This document shows, one piece after another, positions 26,156 to 36,068 of a DNA stretch of 64,000 nt (its first letter is position 1; each line of letters opens with the position of its first letter). The DNA lies in assembly GCA_963815125.1 (NCBI GenBank), contig CAWFFM010000014.1, positions 124,001-188,000 of the forward strand, read 5' to 3'. Under the pieces are notes generated by a model, which worked only from the letters and a program-made list of their open reading frames with translations, was not told where the DNA came from and did no database searches. The DNA is from Actinocatenispora sp963815125 (GTDB lineage Bacteria > Actinomycetota > Actinomycetes > Mycobacteriales > Micromonosporaceae). The position numbers and the translations under genes are program-made.

Positions 26156-26658
26156 CAGTCGTCACCTTCCGGGAGTCGATCGCGGACGAAATCGAACCGG
26201 TCACCGCGAGATTTGAACCCACCTCGCATCGCTGAGCCGATGTCCATGCCCGGCGCGTGCCGCTCGGTGATCTGGTCGATCCGGTCGCCGGCCTCGGCAG
26301 CCGCCTTCTGGATGGTCTCGAGGATCGTCGCGGCAAGCTTCGTCGAGTCCGGGTTGCGGTAGATCCGCGCATCGAGCTTGAGCTCGGTGAGCTGACCGCG
26401 TGGACCGGCCGTCGCCGTGACGTAGCCATCCGGAGACTTCGCGGTGCCCTTGACCGCATTCATCTCCTGCCGCATCTCAGCCAGGCCACCGTTGCGCAAC
26501 TTGCCCAACTGCTGCTGGAGCTGCTCCGCGTATGCGCGCAGCCCGGACATGTTACCGGTGAGCATCTCGGTCACCGGATCCGATTTTCGATTCCGACCGG
26601 ACGATTCCAGCGCCGCAGTCGCCGGGTCCCGGCGGCGGTCGGCGGATCCATCTGCCAC
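26155..26658 (-). CDS. YbaB/EbfC-family DNA-binding-like protein
   Basis: A 167-aa protein. After a ~30-residue polar leader it reads MLTGNMSGLRAYAEQLQQQL, MRQEMNAVKGTAKSPDGYVT, ATAGPRGQLTELKLDARIYR and ATILETIQKAAAEA: the helix-strand-strand-strand-helix layout of YbaB. In actinobacteria such proteins often head ESX effector operons, where they may act as chaperones or nucleoid-like regulators; that role is not proven. The start is the GTG at 26658 behind GGGAGG. First gene of the minus-strand effector unit, divergent from mycP. Confidence 0.82.
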   Translation of the reverse strand: MADGSADRRRDPATAALESSGRNRKSDPVTEMLTGNMSGLRAYAEQLQQQLGKLRNGGLAEMRQEMNAVKGTAKSPDGYVTATAGPRGQLTELKLDARIYRNPDSTKLAATILETIQKAAAEAGDRIDQITERHAPGMDIGSAMRGGFKSRGDRFDFVRDRLPEGDD

Positions 26659-26860
26659 AACGACCTCCCTTCATCGCTCCAGTGTCGATTCTCGGTGACC
26701 GACGCAAGTCCTTGCTGACCGATGCGAGTGGCATCAGGTGCAGAGAATGGGGGGCCACCAGACCACGACCTTACTTACGGTACCGGTCACGGCTGAGGCT
26801 TGACGGCACCCGCTGACTACGATGCCGGTGGATGGCGACCGGAGAGCAGGAGGACCGAGT

Positions 26861-28162
26861 ATGCACAGCAGGCGGGCCATTTCGGCGGCCGTCGCCGCGA
26901 TATTGCTCGGCGTCACGCTACCGCTGGCGTGGCCGGCGAGCCCGGCCGAAGCCGATGACGGCCCGTGCGGGCAGGACGCGACCAAGCCAGGGCAGGTCAT
27001 CAAGGAGGTGCCCTGGCAACAGAAGGTGCTGGACCCTGAGCGGGTATGGCCGTTCGCCACCGGCGCGGGGCAGACGGTCGCAGTCATCGACAGCGGCGTC
27101 GACGGTAGCCATCCGCAGTTGAATGGCCACGTCCTGCCCGGCTGGGACATGCTTCGACACGCCGCCGACGACAACCTCGACTGCGTCTCGCACGGCACCG
27201 GGGTCGCCGCCCTGGTTGCGGCACAGGGGTCTGACGAGGTTGGGTTCAAGGGCCTTGCACCGGGCGCGCAGGTGCTGCCGATCCGGGTTGGCAACACCGA
27301 TCCGGCCGAGGATCCGGACGGGCCACAGCAGCCGGGCGCATCCACGATCGCCGGTGCTGTGCGGTGGGCGACCGAGCACGGCGCCACGGTGATCGATGTG
27401 TCGGCGGCGCTCACTGCGGACGACACCGGACTACATGCCGCGGTGAAGGCAGCACTCAGGGCAAACATCGTGGTGGTGGCGGCCGTCGGCGACCAGCGTG
27501 ATACGAATCATGCTACGGACCCGCCGACCTACCCTGCGGCATACCCGGGCGTGATCGGTGTCGGTGCGATCGACGAGAGCTATCAGCGGAGTGCCAACTC
27601 GCAGATCGGACCGTACGTCTCGATCACTGCTCCCGGCGACTCGGTAGTCTCCGCGACGCGGGTCACCGGTTACCAACTGTTCACCGGCACCAGCCTTGCC
27701 GCCGGCCTCGTTGCCGCGACAGCAGCGCTGGTCCGCCAGTCACGCCCCGAGCTCACCCAGGAACAGGTGGCGCGTCGCATCCTCGCCACCACCGATCCGG
27801 CGCCGGGCGGCCAGCACGGGATGGCTTACGGACACGGCATCGTCGACCCGTACCGCGCCGTGTCGGAGAAGAGCTCCGGCGGCTCCCCCCAGGCAATTCC
27901 CGGCCTCGCAAAGCGCAAGGTCGATCCACGCGCCGTCGAACGCGCCCGCTGGTGGCGGCACACCTCGACAGTCGCACTCATCTGCGCAGGCGCCCTCGGC
28001 CTGCTGCTGATACTGCTGTTGGCTGGAGCGTTCGTGCTGCCCAGAGGCCGCCTCCTCCGATGGCGTCCCGGTCGCGCGCCGCGACCGGACGACAGCCAGA
28101 AGGAGTCGCTTGACGATGCCGGCGAACAGATCTTCGCGATTCCCAGGCCGCACGGCGACTGA
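26861..28162 (+). CDS. mycP: Type VII secretion mycosin, subtilisin-like membrane protease
   Basis: A 433-aa subtilase. The start at 26861 follows AGGAGG by 7 bases. An N-terminal signal peptide (RRAISAAVAAILLGVTLPLA) precedes the domain carrying the catalytic triad: Asp in VAVIDSGVDG, His in SHGTGVAALV, Ser in FTGTSLAAGLVA. A single transmembrane helix (VALICAGALGLLLILLLAGA) near the C-terminus anchors it on the outer face. Mycosins are core ESX components needed for secretion and cleave ESX substrates. It sits in the ESX block, divergent from the effector unit and convergent with the WXG100 genes. Confidence 0.95.
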   Translation: MHSRRAISAAVAAILLGVTLPLAWPASPAEADDGPCGQDATKPGQVIKEVPWQQKVLDPERVWPFATGAGQTVAVIDSGVDGSHPQLNGHVLPGWDMLRHAADDNLDCVSHGTGVAALVAAQGSDEVGFKGLAPGAQVLPIRVGNTDPAEDPDGPQQPGASTIAGAVRWATEHGATVIDVSAALTADDTGLHAAVKAALRANIVVVAAVGDQRDTNHATDPPTYPAAYPGVIGVGAIDESYQRSANSQIGPYVSITAPGDSVVSATRVTGYQLFTGTSLAAGLVAATAALVRQSRPELTQEQVARRILATTDPAPGGQHGMAYGHGIVDPYRAVSEKSSGGSPQAIPGLAKRKVDPRAVERARWWRHTSTVALICAGALGLLLILLLAGAFVLPRGRLLRWRPGRAPRPDDSQKESLDDAGEQIFAIPRPHGD

Positions 28163-28255
28163 ACGCCTCACCCGACCAGGCTGGCCGCGGCACAGCAATG
28201 AATCTGTGTCGTTCGGCTGGCCGGTCGAGTGATGCGGGGCCATACCTTCGGGCAG

Positions 28256-28293
28256 ACGAACGGACCCGCAGCTGTGGCCGTGGGTCCGTTCGT
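28256..28293. terminator. Bidirectional hairpin between mycP and the WXG100 genes
   Basis: ACGAACGGACCC (28256-28267) pairs perfectly with GGGTCCGTTCGT (28282-28293), a 12-bp stem with a 14-base loop, in the gap between two convergent transcription units. There is no strong T-run, as is usual for actinobacterial terminators. Confidence 0.7.
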
Positions 28294-28314
28294 GAGTGGG
28301 TGGTGTTGATCGAG

Positions 28315-28605
28315 TTACACGCCGGAGAACAGGTTCTTGTTCTTGGCCTCGACCTCGGCCATGTGATCGGCCGAGTGCATCACCTTCTGAGCCAGCATGT
28401 GCAGCGCCTGGGTGAGTTCGTTGCAGGCCGAGTCCCACTTGTGCTGCTCGGTGGACCAGCTCATGCCGGCGCCACCTTCCCAGGAGGACTGGAGCTTGCC
28501 GGACGCCGACTTGATGTCGCCCTTGAGTCCCTCGACCGCACCGTGTGCCTTGCTGATCGCACCAGACAGGTCGACCAGGTCACTGAAGTTGTACTGAATG
28601 GCCAT
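28315..28605 (-). CDS. WXG100 family ESX secretion protein (EsxA/EsxB-like)
   Basis: A 96-aa helical hairpin protein: MAIQYNFSDLVDLSGAISKA, GLKGDIKSASGKLQSSWEGG with the W-x-G turn near residue 44, then a second helix (WDSACNELTQALHMLAQKVM) and a short tail. Length and motif are standard for WXG100 substrates secreted as heterodimers. Its presumed partner is the gene just upstream at 28636-28965, in the same orientation. It is the last gene of the eccD-eccB-esx-esx unit. Confidence 0.92.
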   Translation of the reverse strand: MAIQYNFSDLVDLSGAISKAHGAVEGLKGDIKSASGKLQSSWEGGAGMSWSTEQHKWDSACNELTQALHMLAQKVMHSADHMAEVEAKNKNLFSGV

Positions 28606-28635
28606 AGCTTCTCGATCCCTGCCTTTTTGTGGGGG

Positions 28636-28965
28636 TCAGCGGTTCATCGCCGCGGTGATGTCGCCCGTGGGTACGCTGCGCATCCCACCGGCGTTCTCCT
28701 CGTCTCCGGAGTCGTAGTTGACGCTGGAGCCCTTGATGTTGCTGGTGATTTCGTTCAGCAGGTTGTTGATCTTGTTCCAGGCCGTGTTGACCCCGGTCAT
28801 CGACTCCGACCACGCCGCCTTGGCCTTGCCGTCCCAGGTCGCGGAATGCATTTCCGCCTCGCCCTGGAGGTGCGTGATCGCCGCCTGCAACGAGTCGTAG
28901 TGGGTGCCGAACTGCGACGAGATGCCCGACATCACGTCAAGTTCGGCCCTCAGCTGGTTGCCCAT
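28636..28965 (-). CDS. WXG100 family ESX secretion protein, partner of adjacent Esx
   Basis: About 109 aa from MGNQLRAELDVMSG. The first helix ends at SATWDGKAKAAWSES with a W-D-G turn, then the second helix VNTAWNKINNLLNEITSNIK and an acidic tail. The start at 28965 is preferred by homology to WXG100 N-termini; a GGAGG lies 12 bases upstream, rather far, and an ATG at 28992 is the alternative. It would form the heterodimer with the downstream Esx. This pair probably activates the EccC ATPase, as in characterised ESX systems. Confidence 0.88.
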   Translation of the reverse strand: MGNQLRAELDVMSGISSQFGTHYDSLQAAITHLQGEAEMHSATWDGKAKAAWSESMTGVNTAWNKINNLLNEITSNIKGSSVNYDSGDEENAGGMRSVPTGDITAAMNR

Positions 28966-29130
28966 CTTTGAGGTTCGCCTCCATCCATGCATACCGCCCC
29001 GCCCGGATCAGGCGCGGGTCGAGACTTCGCGACTTTGACGGTAACCGGTCGCGTCCAGTCGAGGCCAGATCATTGGGCGGCCGACGGCCAACCGTTGTCC
29101 AGTCTCAATCGACGGCGACGCTGGGAACGA

Positions 29131-30534
29131 TCAGGAGTCCGGCTCGTTCGCGAGCGCGGCCCGCGCAGCATCCGGATCCAGCGCCGGCCCTTCCGGCATC
29201 CGAACCAGCAGGCTCGCCGGAAGCTTGGAGAAATGGGTGCCGTCCTGGTAGCCCAGAGCTCGCAGAGCGTCCGCAGTCGGTATCGCATACCGGATACCGG
29301 AGTCGGTCACGAGGTAGAGCGGGCCCGTCTTGGCGGAGGGCGACGGCAACGACTGGACCAGTGCTCCCCCGCCTGGCGGCACCCACACACGGTCGGCAAG
29401 CGGCGTATCACTGCTGGTGGTCTGCTCGGTGGGTAGGCCACTACCGGCCGGGATGGTGCTGTTGAACAAGACCCTGGGCGAGAAGGAATCGTTCCGGTAA
29501 CCGGCACAGAGCGTGGTGTTCGAGCCGGCGGGCCGTGCAAACGACGGACGGGTCGCCGGTGGCTCCTCCTTGCCACTTCCGGGTGCGGCCCCCTTGGCCG
29601 ATGCCGCGGCATCGGCCAGGCTCATCTGCTTCGTCGTACCGTACTTGGCTTCTTGGATCGTCGCCTGCAGTTGAGTGATCGGTATCAGCTTGTCGCTGTC
29701 GGCGAGATAGTACTGCTCGCCCTTGTCTGCGCCTTCGACCTGGATCACCTGGCCGACCGTCAACCCGGAAGCGGCCCGGCTCGCAGAGCCGACCTTCCCC
29801 GAGGTCTTCAACGGACCGATGTCCTTGCCCTTCGGTAACGCCTTCAGCCAGGCGTCTCCGACCGGTATGTTCACCTCACTGTCGAGTCGCAACGCGACGC
29901 TGACTGGGTTCTTGTCGGTGATCAGATATCGCCGATCGTGCCAGATCAGATACTCGTTGCTGTCCTTGGCGTCGGTGACCACCAATGCCTTGTCCCTTGG
30001 GCGGTCCCCCTGACCCGGGCTGCGGCCGGCGACGAGAACGGTGCGGCTCACCAGCTTGCCGGTCTTGTCGGGCGCCTGCTCCGTGCAGAACGTCCATGGG
30101 GGCAGGATGAGCTTGTCGGTCGGCGGCAACGTGCCGGGCGCACCCATGATGCCGACCTCGACGCCGCGGCGCACTCCCACGAGCGAGCCGTGCGATACCG
30201 ACGCGACCTGGTTCGAGCCGACCACCAACGCAGCCGAAGCGAAGTTCAGCGCCGGATGCAACTGACCTTTGACATATACGTAGGAGGCACCGGTCTCCTT
30301 CTCGACGATGACCGACTTGCCATCCTTCCAGGAGGTCTTGCCGCCGGGTACGACCATTCCGTACACACCGACCGCAGCGAGAGCGATGACCGCCACCATG
30401 ATGCTGCCGAACCCGGCACCGCCGAGTCGACGGAACGGCCACTCGGTCGGGTCGGTCTGCCGCATCACCACAGCGCTGACCACCCGCCGCGCGGCGAACT
30501 GGTACCCCTGGATCAGATCACGTCGAGATGCCAT
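29131..30534 (-). CDS. eccB: Type VII secretion core protein EccB
   Basis: A 467-aa core component of the ESX inner-membrane complex. The cytoplasmic N-terminus has the family signature SRRDLIQGYQFAARRVVSAV followed by TEWPFRRL. One transmembrane helix (SIMVAVIALAAVGVYGMVV) leads to a large extracytoplasmic domain of repeated beta units (YVYVKGQLHPALNFASAAL; GIRYAIPTADALRALGY). Length fits EccB. Its start lies 8 bases from the end of eccD, and it is followed by the two WXG100 genes. Confidence 0.95.
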   Translation of the reverse strand: MASRRDLIQGYQFAARRVVSAVVMRQTDPTEWPFRRLGGAGFGSIMVAVIALAAVGVYGMVVPGGKTSWKDGKSVIVEKETGASYVYVKGQLHPALNFASAALVVGSNQVASVSHGSLVGVRRGVEVGIMGAPGTLPPTDKLILPPWTFCTEQAPDKTGKLVSRTVLVAGRSPGQGDRPRDKALVVTDAKDSNEYLIWHDRRYLITDKNPVSVALRLDSEVNIPVGDAWLKALPKGKDIGPLKTSGKVGSASRAASGLTVGQVIQVEGADKGEQYYLADSDKLIPITQLQATIQEAKYGTTKQMSLADAAASAKGAAPGSGKEEPPATRPSFARPAGSNTTLCAGYRNDSFSPRVLFNSTIPAGSGLPTEQTTSSDTPLADRVWVPPGGGALVQSLPSPSAKTGPLYLVTDSGIRYAIPTADALRALGYQDGTHFSKLPASLLVRMPEGPALDPDAARAALANEPDS

Positions 30535-30541
30535 GGCCCCG

Positions 30542-31933
30542 CTACCCAGCCAGTCCGCGGAACACGTGGAACAGACCCAGCACCTGCGCGGTGACCGGCG
30601 CTGCGGCGAGTGTCAGTACCACATCGAGCATGTCGGCGTAACGTCCCAGGTAGGGGGAGGGGGCGCGGCGACTGAAGATCATGCCCGCCGCACACACGAG
30701 CACCGCGACGACCAGCAGGGCTGGGACGACGATCGCGAACCGCGCCCACCCTGGAACGACAAGCGTTATGCCGATCACCGTCGCTACGGTGCCGAGAATG
30801 CCGGACACCAGCGGCGCCACCCGTTGCCGGGTCGCGATCAACATGCGAGAACGCAGCAGATGCGCTACCGACAGGATGCCGGCGAGCAACAGCCCCGCGA
30901 CGGTACCGGAGATCGAGAGGACCACCACCGCGACGACCGTGACTGCAGCCATCCCCAGCAACGCGCCGGTCATCAGCTCCGTCGACCGCGCAACCTTCGC
31001 AACCGTCTCCTCCAAAGGAGGCAACTTGTCACTCGCCCGTAGATCATCTGCGTCACGCGGCACCGCCGGCATCGGGACCTTGCCCAGTCGGACCGACAGC
31101 AGCGGGAAGGCCGGACTGATCACGAGCAACACTGTCGCCATGATCGCCGCAGCACCTGCGCCGCGCACCGATGTCACGCTCAGCACGGCACCGAGGGCAC
31201 CCGAGAGCCCCGCCACGATGCCGGCCACGAACAGGCGCCGCAGATCGGCGACACCGAAATAGCCGACGACAGCGAGCGTCAGCATCACCACCGAGGCCAT
31301 CAACAGTTGCGGAGAACCGAACTCCGCCACCTTCAGTTTGCCGCCCAGCACCAGCAGACCGCCGAGGAATCCGTACGGGAGCGAGAGCGCGCCGATCACG
31401 CCGCCGGCACCCGAGTCGGAGAGCGCACGCGACAGCGCGATGCCAGCGACGACCAGCAGTACCGACAGCGCCAGGGCGGCTATGGCCGGGCCGATCCAAT
31501 GGCCGCCCGTCAACAGCACCGTGATCGGGATCAGCAAGAGGAAAAGTGCAGTCACCGCGAGGCCGGTGCCACGGGTCGCCGCCTTTGTCCAGGGCGGACC
31601 ACCACGCTTGGCGCCGGTGGCGATGGCGTCGACGACATCGTCGTACTGCAGCTCGGGCCACTCGGTGTAGCTGGGGACGAGATGCAGTACCTCGCCATCG
31701 CGTACTGCCAGGGCGCCGAGCGTCCGCCCCGGATCCAGGCTGGCACCGTCACCCCGACGCAGCACCCAACCGCCATGCTCCAGCCCGTCATTGGCGAGGT
31801 TCTCCCCCGACTGCCGCAGCAGCGCGGGTAACAGCACCGACAACGGCAGGTGCTCCGGAAGGGCCAGGTCGAGACGGCGTTTCGGCGCCGCCACGATCAC
31901 CCGGGCGAGCCCGGTACCGGTACTGGCTGCCAC
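30542..31933 (-). CDS. eccD: Type VII secretion integral membrane protein EccD
   Basis: A 463-aa core component. Residues ~8-90 form a ubiquitin/YukD-like domain (LARVIVAAPKRRLDLALPEH, PSYTEWPELQYDDVVDAIAT). From ~125 on there are about eleven hydrophobic helices (GLAVTALFLLLIPITVLLTG through APVTAQVLGLFHVFRGLAG), the EccD topology. EccD lines the ESX membrane complex and binds EccC and EccB. First gene of the minus-strand eccD-eccB-esx-esx unit, divergent from eccC. Confidence 0.95.
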   Translation of the reverse strand: MAASTGTGLARVIVAAPKRRLDLALPEHLPLSVLLPALLRQSGENLANDGLEHGGWVLRRGDGASLDPGRTLGALAVRDGEVLHLVPSYTEWPELQYDDVVDAIATGAKRGGPPWTKAATRGTGLAVTALFLLLIPITVLLTGGHWIGPAIAALALSVLLVVAGIALSRALSDSGAGGVIGALSLPYGFLGGLLVLGGKLKVAEFGSPQLLMASVVMLTLAVVGYFGVADLRRLFVAGIVAGLSGALGAVLSVTSVRGAGAAAIMATVLLVISPAFPLLSVRLGKVPMPAVPRDADDLRASDKLPPLEETVAKVARSTELMTGALLGMAAVTVVAVVVLSISGTVAGLLLAGILSVAHLLRSRMLIATRQRVAPLVSGILGTVATVIGITLVVPGWARFAIVVPALLVVAVLVCAAGMIFSRRAPSPYLGRYADMLDVVLTLAAAPVTAQVLGLFHVFRGLAG

Positions 31934-32006
31934 GGTGGTCCCTCTTCCTATCCTCGTCCACTACGTGTGACGGGTGCCCGCTACTTTTGCCAGCGGTTGC
32001 CCGCGG

Positions 32007-32036
32007 CTGTCAAGCTAGCAACCCCATACCTACGAT
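32007..32036 (+). promoter_or_regulatory. Candidate promoter for eccC
   Basis: CTGTCA at 32007-32012 and TACGAT at 32031-32036 are separated by 18 bases, giving a plausible sigma-A-type promoter in the 160-bp gap between divergent eccD and eccC. A leader of about 50 bases would carry the GGAGG upstream of the GTG at 32095. Confidence 0.45.
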
Positions 32037-32094
32037 GTGGCATGGGTGACGCGCCAGGTGCGCCCAGGCGCAAGCGAAGCGGAGGTAGCTCAGG

Positions 32095-35000
32095 GTGGGC
32101 ACGGTCGTTATCAAACGTACAGCCCGCCGCCCAGAGCCGGACTACCCGTCCGGCGAGGTGGTGTTGGAGGCCCCACCGGAATTGCCCGGAGCGGAGGGCC
32201 ACCGCTGGCAGCAGATGCTGATGATGTTGCCCATGCTCGCCGGTTCGGTGGCGATGGCGCTGATGTACACCTCGTATCGGACCGGCCCGTTGATGTACGT
32301 CACCGGTGGACTGTTCGGGCTGTCGGCCGTCGGCATGCTCGGCTCGCAGGTGCTGTTCTCCGGCGGCCAGGCGAAACAGGCGATGCGCACGGCACGCCGG
32401 GAGTACATGCGCTATCTCGCTCAGCAGCGCGCCAAGGTGCGCCGCACGATTCAGCGTCAACGCACCGGACTTCACTACCGGTATCCGGACCCGGACACGC
32501 TCTGGTCCATCCCGGGGAGTCAGCGCCTCTGGGAACGGCGGCCCAACGATGGCGACTTCGGCATGGTCCGGATCGGCATCGGCCCTCAGGAGATGGCAAC
32601 CCCGCTGGTACCGCCACAGACCAAGCCGCTGGATCAGCTGGAACCGATGTGCGCCGCCGCGCTGCGTCGGTTCATCACCACGTACGCGGTGGTCGACGAT
32701 CTCCCGGTGGTCATGGCTCTGGACGGCTTCTCCCGGGTCCATCTGCAGGGAGATGTCGAGCGCTCCCGAGCGCTGGTGCGGGCCATCCTGGTGCAGGCGG
32801 CCGTCTTCCACGCACCGGACGACCTGCTGATCGCCGTCTGCGCGGGGCCAAAGGAACGCCCGCTGTGGGAGTGGGTCAAGTGGCTGCCGCATGCCCTGCA
32901 TCCGAACCGGAGCGATGCACTCGGTCAGATCCGGTTGGTCTCGGAGACCATCAGCGGTCTGGAGGCGATGCTCGACGACATCGTCGCGAGCCGTCCCAGG
33001 TTCAACCCTTCGGAGGCATCCGGCCGGATGGGCCAGCACGTCATCGTGATCCTGGACGGCGGTAACGTCGCCGGCTCGGATCATCTGATGGCTGACGGCG
33101 GTGTCGAAGGCATCACGATCCTCGACCTTTCCACGCCTGTCCCCCGCATGCTCGACTACGCGACGCTCGTTCTGCAGCTCGCCGACAACGGACGGCTCGA
33201 CTCGGCCACCCTCAATGCACGCAGCGAGATGGGCCGGGTCGACGGCCTGTCCTTTCCCGAGGCCGAGTCTCTGGCGCTACAGCTGACTGCGCTGCGCTTG
33301 TCCGCAGCCGGGCGCGCCGAACTGGCCATGAACTCCGAGACCGGCCTCGCCGAACTGCTGGAGTTGACCGACCCTTACGGGCTGGACACTGCGGTGACCT
33401 GGCAGAACCGGCCGAACCGGGACCGTCTGCGGGTGCCTATCGGGGTCGACGGTGACGGACTACCGGTCGATCTGGATCTCAAGGAGTCGGCGCAGGACGG
33501 AATGGGCCCCCATGGCCTGATCATCGGCGCCACCGGTTCAGGCAAGTCGGAGCTGCTGCGGACCCTCGTGCTGGCGCTGGCCACCACACACGACTCGGAG
33601 ACGCTCAACTTCGTCCTGATCGACTTCAAGGGCGGCGCCACCTTCACCAAGCTCGACCAGCTCCCACATACCAGCGCGGTGATCACCAACCTGGCCGATG
33701 AACTGCCACTTGTCGACCGGATGACCGATGCGATCAACGGCGAGATGTTGCGGCGCCAGGAACTTCTCCGCGCGGCCGGTAACTATGCGTCGCAGCGGGA
33801 CTACGAGAAGGCCCGGGCCGCCGGTGCGCCGCTAGCTCCATTGCCGAGCCTGTTGATCATCTGTGACGAGTTCTCCGAGCTTCTGTCCGCGAAGCCCGAC
33901 TTCATCGACATGTTCGTGCAGATTGGCCGGCTGGGCCGATCCCTCGGCGTACATCTACTGCTCGCCTCGCAGCGTCTGGAAGAGGGTCGGCTCCGCGGCC
34001 TGGACACACACCTGTCGTACCGGATCGGTCTACGGACGTTCTCGGCGATGGAGAGCCGCGTCGTGCTGGGCGTCGCCGACGCGTACGAGCTACCCCGGTC
34101 GCCGGGCCACGGTTACATGAAGTATGGCACCGAGCCCATGACCCGCTTCCGCTCCGCGTACGTCTCCGGGGTCTACCACAAGGGCGGCTCGAAGGTCGCC
34201 TCTGCCGAGGTCGACAACCGGATCTTCGACTACTCGACCCAGTACGTCGCCCCGGAGCTCGGACAACAGATCGAACAGCAACAGGCCGACCCGGACGAGG
34301 GCATCGGCGAAAGTCTGCTGGACATCATGGTCAACCGCCTGCAGGGACGCGGTTCGCCGGCACACCAGGTGTGGCTGCCGCCGCTCGGTGACCCGCCGCC
34401 ACTGAACGAACTGCTGCCGCCACTGACCGTGCGTCCCGATCGCGGCCTCACCGTCGACCAGTCGGAACTGCGCGGAGCATTGGTCGCTGCGATCGGCACG
34501 GTGGACCGCCCGTTCGAGCAGCGTCGCGACGTGCTGTGGGCCGATCTGTCCGGCGGCGGTGGTCACTTCGTCGTCGTCGGCGGGCCGCAGAGCGGCAAGA
34601 GCACCGTGCTGCGTGCGCTCATCACCAGCCTTGCCCTGACCCACACCCCGGCCGAAGTGCAGTTCTACTGCCTGGACTTCGGTGGTGGCGGTATGACCGC
34701 GCTACGGGACATGCCGCACATCGGTGGGGTGTACACGCGGCTGGAGGTCAGCCAGGTCCGACGGACAGTGTCCGAGGTCATGACCGTGATGGCCGCCCGG
34801 GAACGGATGTTCAGCGAGCAGGGCGTCGACTCGATTGCCGGGTACCGTCGGGCGAAGCGTTCCGGACGGCACACCGAGGACCCGTTCGGCGACGTGTTCC
34901 TCATCGTGGACGGCTGGATGACCATCCGTAACGAGTTCGAGGACATCGAGGCGATGATCAACGAGATCGCCGCGCGTGGCCTCACCTACGGCATCCATCT

Positions 35001-36042
35001 GGTCGCGTCGGCGAGCCGGTGGATGGAGCTGCGACCGCAGGTGCGCGACATGCTCAACACGCGACTTGAGCTGCGGCTCGGTGACCCGAGCGACTCGATG
35101 CTCGACCGACGCACCGCGATGAGTGTGCCGGAACAGTCCCCCGGCCGGGGTATCACTGCCGACCGGTACCAGTTCCTCGCCGCGCTGTCCCGTGTCGACG
35201 ACCGATCCACAATCGACGATCTCGGCGAGGGCACGGCGAAGCTCATCACCGACCTCAAGAACAACTGGCGTGGCCGGCCGGCGCCAGCGGTGCGGTTGCT
35301 GCCGGCCGTCTACCCGTACGAGCGGATGCCGGTCCCCGACCCGCGACCGGGCATCCCGATCGGTCTCTCCGAAAGCGATCTGCAACCGGTCTTCCTGGAG
35401 CTGTCGAACGACCCCCACTTCCTGCTGTTCGGTGACACCGAGTCGGGTAAGAGCACGTTCCTACGCGCGTTCGCGCAGGCCATCGTCGACAGGCATACCG
35501 AGGAGGAGGCTCGCGTCGTCCTGATCGACTATCGACGCAGCCTGTTGGACGCGGTGAAGACCAAGCATCTGATCGGCTACGGTACGACCGCCCAGCGCGC
35601 CGAGGAGATCATGGCCGAGGTCAACCAGGTCATGGAAGGCCGACTCCCCGGCCCCGACGTCACCGCCGAGCAGTTGCGCAACAAGAGTTGGTGGCATGGC
35701 CCCGAGCTGTACGTGCTGGTCGACGACTACGACCTGGTGTCCGGCGGGTCGAACAATCCGCTGCAGCTGGTCTCCGGTGTGCTCGGCCAGGCACGTGACA
35801 TCGGCCTGCATCTGATCATCGCCCGACGTACCGGTGGCGCGAGCCGCGCTGCGTACGAGCCGGTCACGATGGCGATACGGGAACTCGGTTCACCAGGCAT
35901 GGTGATGTCCGGCGACCGTGACGAGGGTCCCCTGGTCGGCAACATCAGGCCGTCGGCACTACCACCCGGTCGTGGCTGGCTGGTTACCCGCCGCGAGGGG
36001 ACCAGGCTGGTCCAGTTGGCATGGCTCGACCCACCGGTCTGA
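32095..36042 (+). CDS. eccC: Type VII secretion FtsK/SpoIIIE-type ATPase EccC
   Basis: A 1315-aa motor of the ESX system, EccCa and EccCb fused. Two transmembrane helices (MMLPMLAGSVAMALMYTS; GGLFGLSAVGMLGSQVLF) near the N-terminus precede three ATPase domains with Walker A GATGSGKSELLR (~residue 480), GGPQSGKSTVLRA (~830) and GDTESGKSTFLRA (~1115). ATPase 1 keeps a full Walker B with the catalytic Glu (LLIICDEFSEL); ATPase 2 has FLIVDGWMTI and ATPase 3 has LYVLVDDYDLV, so only the first looks catalytically complete, as in characterised EccC. GTG start behind GGAGG. Confidence 0.97.
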   Translation: MGTVVIKRTARRPEPDYPSGEVVLEAPPELPGAEGHRWQQMLMMLPMLAGSVAMALMYTSYRTGPLMYVTGGLFGLSAVGMLGSQVLFSGGQAKQAMRTARREYMRYLAQQRAKVRRTIQRQRTGLHYRYPDPDTLWSIPGSQRLWERRPNDGDFGMVRIGIGPQEMATPLVPPQTKPLDQLEPMCAAALRRFITTYAVVDDLPVVMALDGFSRVHLQGDVERSRALVRAILVQAAVFHAPDDLLIAVCAGPKERPLWEWVKWLPHALHPNRSDALGQIRLVSETISGLEAMLDDIVASRPRFNPSEASGRMGQHVIVILDGGNVAGSDHLMADGGVEGITILDLSTPVPRMLDYATLVLQLADNGRLDSATLNARSEMGRVDGLSFPEAESLALQLTALRLSAAGRAELAMNSETGLAELLELTDPYGLDTAVTWQNRPNRDRLRVPIGVDGDGLPVDLDLKESAQDGMGPHGLIIGATGSGKSELLRTLVLALATTHDSETLNFVLIDFKGGATFTKLDQLPHTSAVITNLADELPLVDRMTDAINGEMLRRQELLRAAGNYASQRDYEKARAAGAPLAPLPSLLIICDEFSELLSAKPDFIDMFVQIGRLGRSLGVHLLLASQRLEEGRLRGLDTHLSYRIGLRTFSAMESRVVLGVADAYELPRSPGHGYMKYGTEPMTRFRSAYVSGVYHKGGSKVASAEVDNRIFDYSTQYVAPELGQQIEQQQADPDEGIGESLLDIMVNRLQGRGSPAHQVWLPPLGDPPPLNELLPPLTVRPDRGLTVDQSELRGALVAAIGTVDRPFEQRRDVLWADLSGGGGHFVVVGGPQSGKSTVLRALITSLALTHTPAEVQFYCLDFGGGGMTALRDMPHIGGVYTRLEVSQVRRTVSEVMTVMAARERMFSEQGVDSIAGYRRAKRSGRHTEDPFGDVFLIVDGWMTIRNEFEDIEAMINEIAARGLTYGIHLVASASRWMELRPQVRDMLNTRLELRLGDPSDSMLDRRTAMSVPEQSPGRGITADRYQFLAALSRVDDRSTIDDLGEGTAKLITDLKNNWRGRPAPAVRLLPAVYPYERMPVPDPRPGIPIGLSESDLQPVFLELSNDPHFLLFGDTESGKSTFLRAFAQAIVDRHTEEEARVVLIDYRRSLLDAVKTKHLIGYGTTAQRAEEIMAEVNQVMEGRLPGPDVTAEQLRNKSWWHGPELYVLVDDYDLVSGGSNNPLQLVSGVLGQARDIGLHLIIARRTGGASRAAYEPVTMAIRELGSPGMVMSGDRDEGPLVGNIRPSALPPGRGWLVTRREGTRLVQLAWLDPPV

Positions 36043-36068
36043 GCCGGTACCTGGACACTTTTGCCCGG

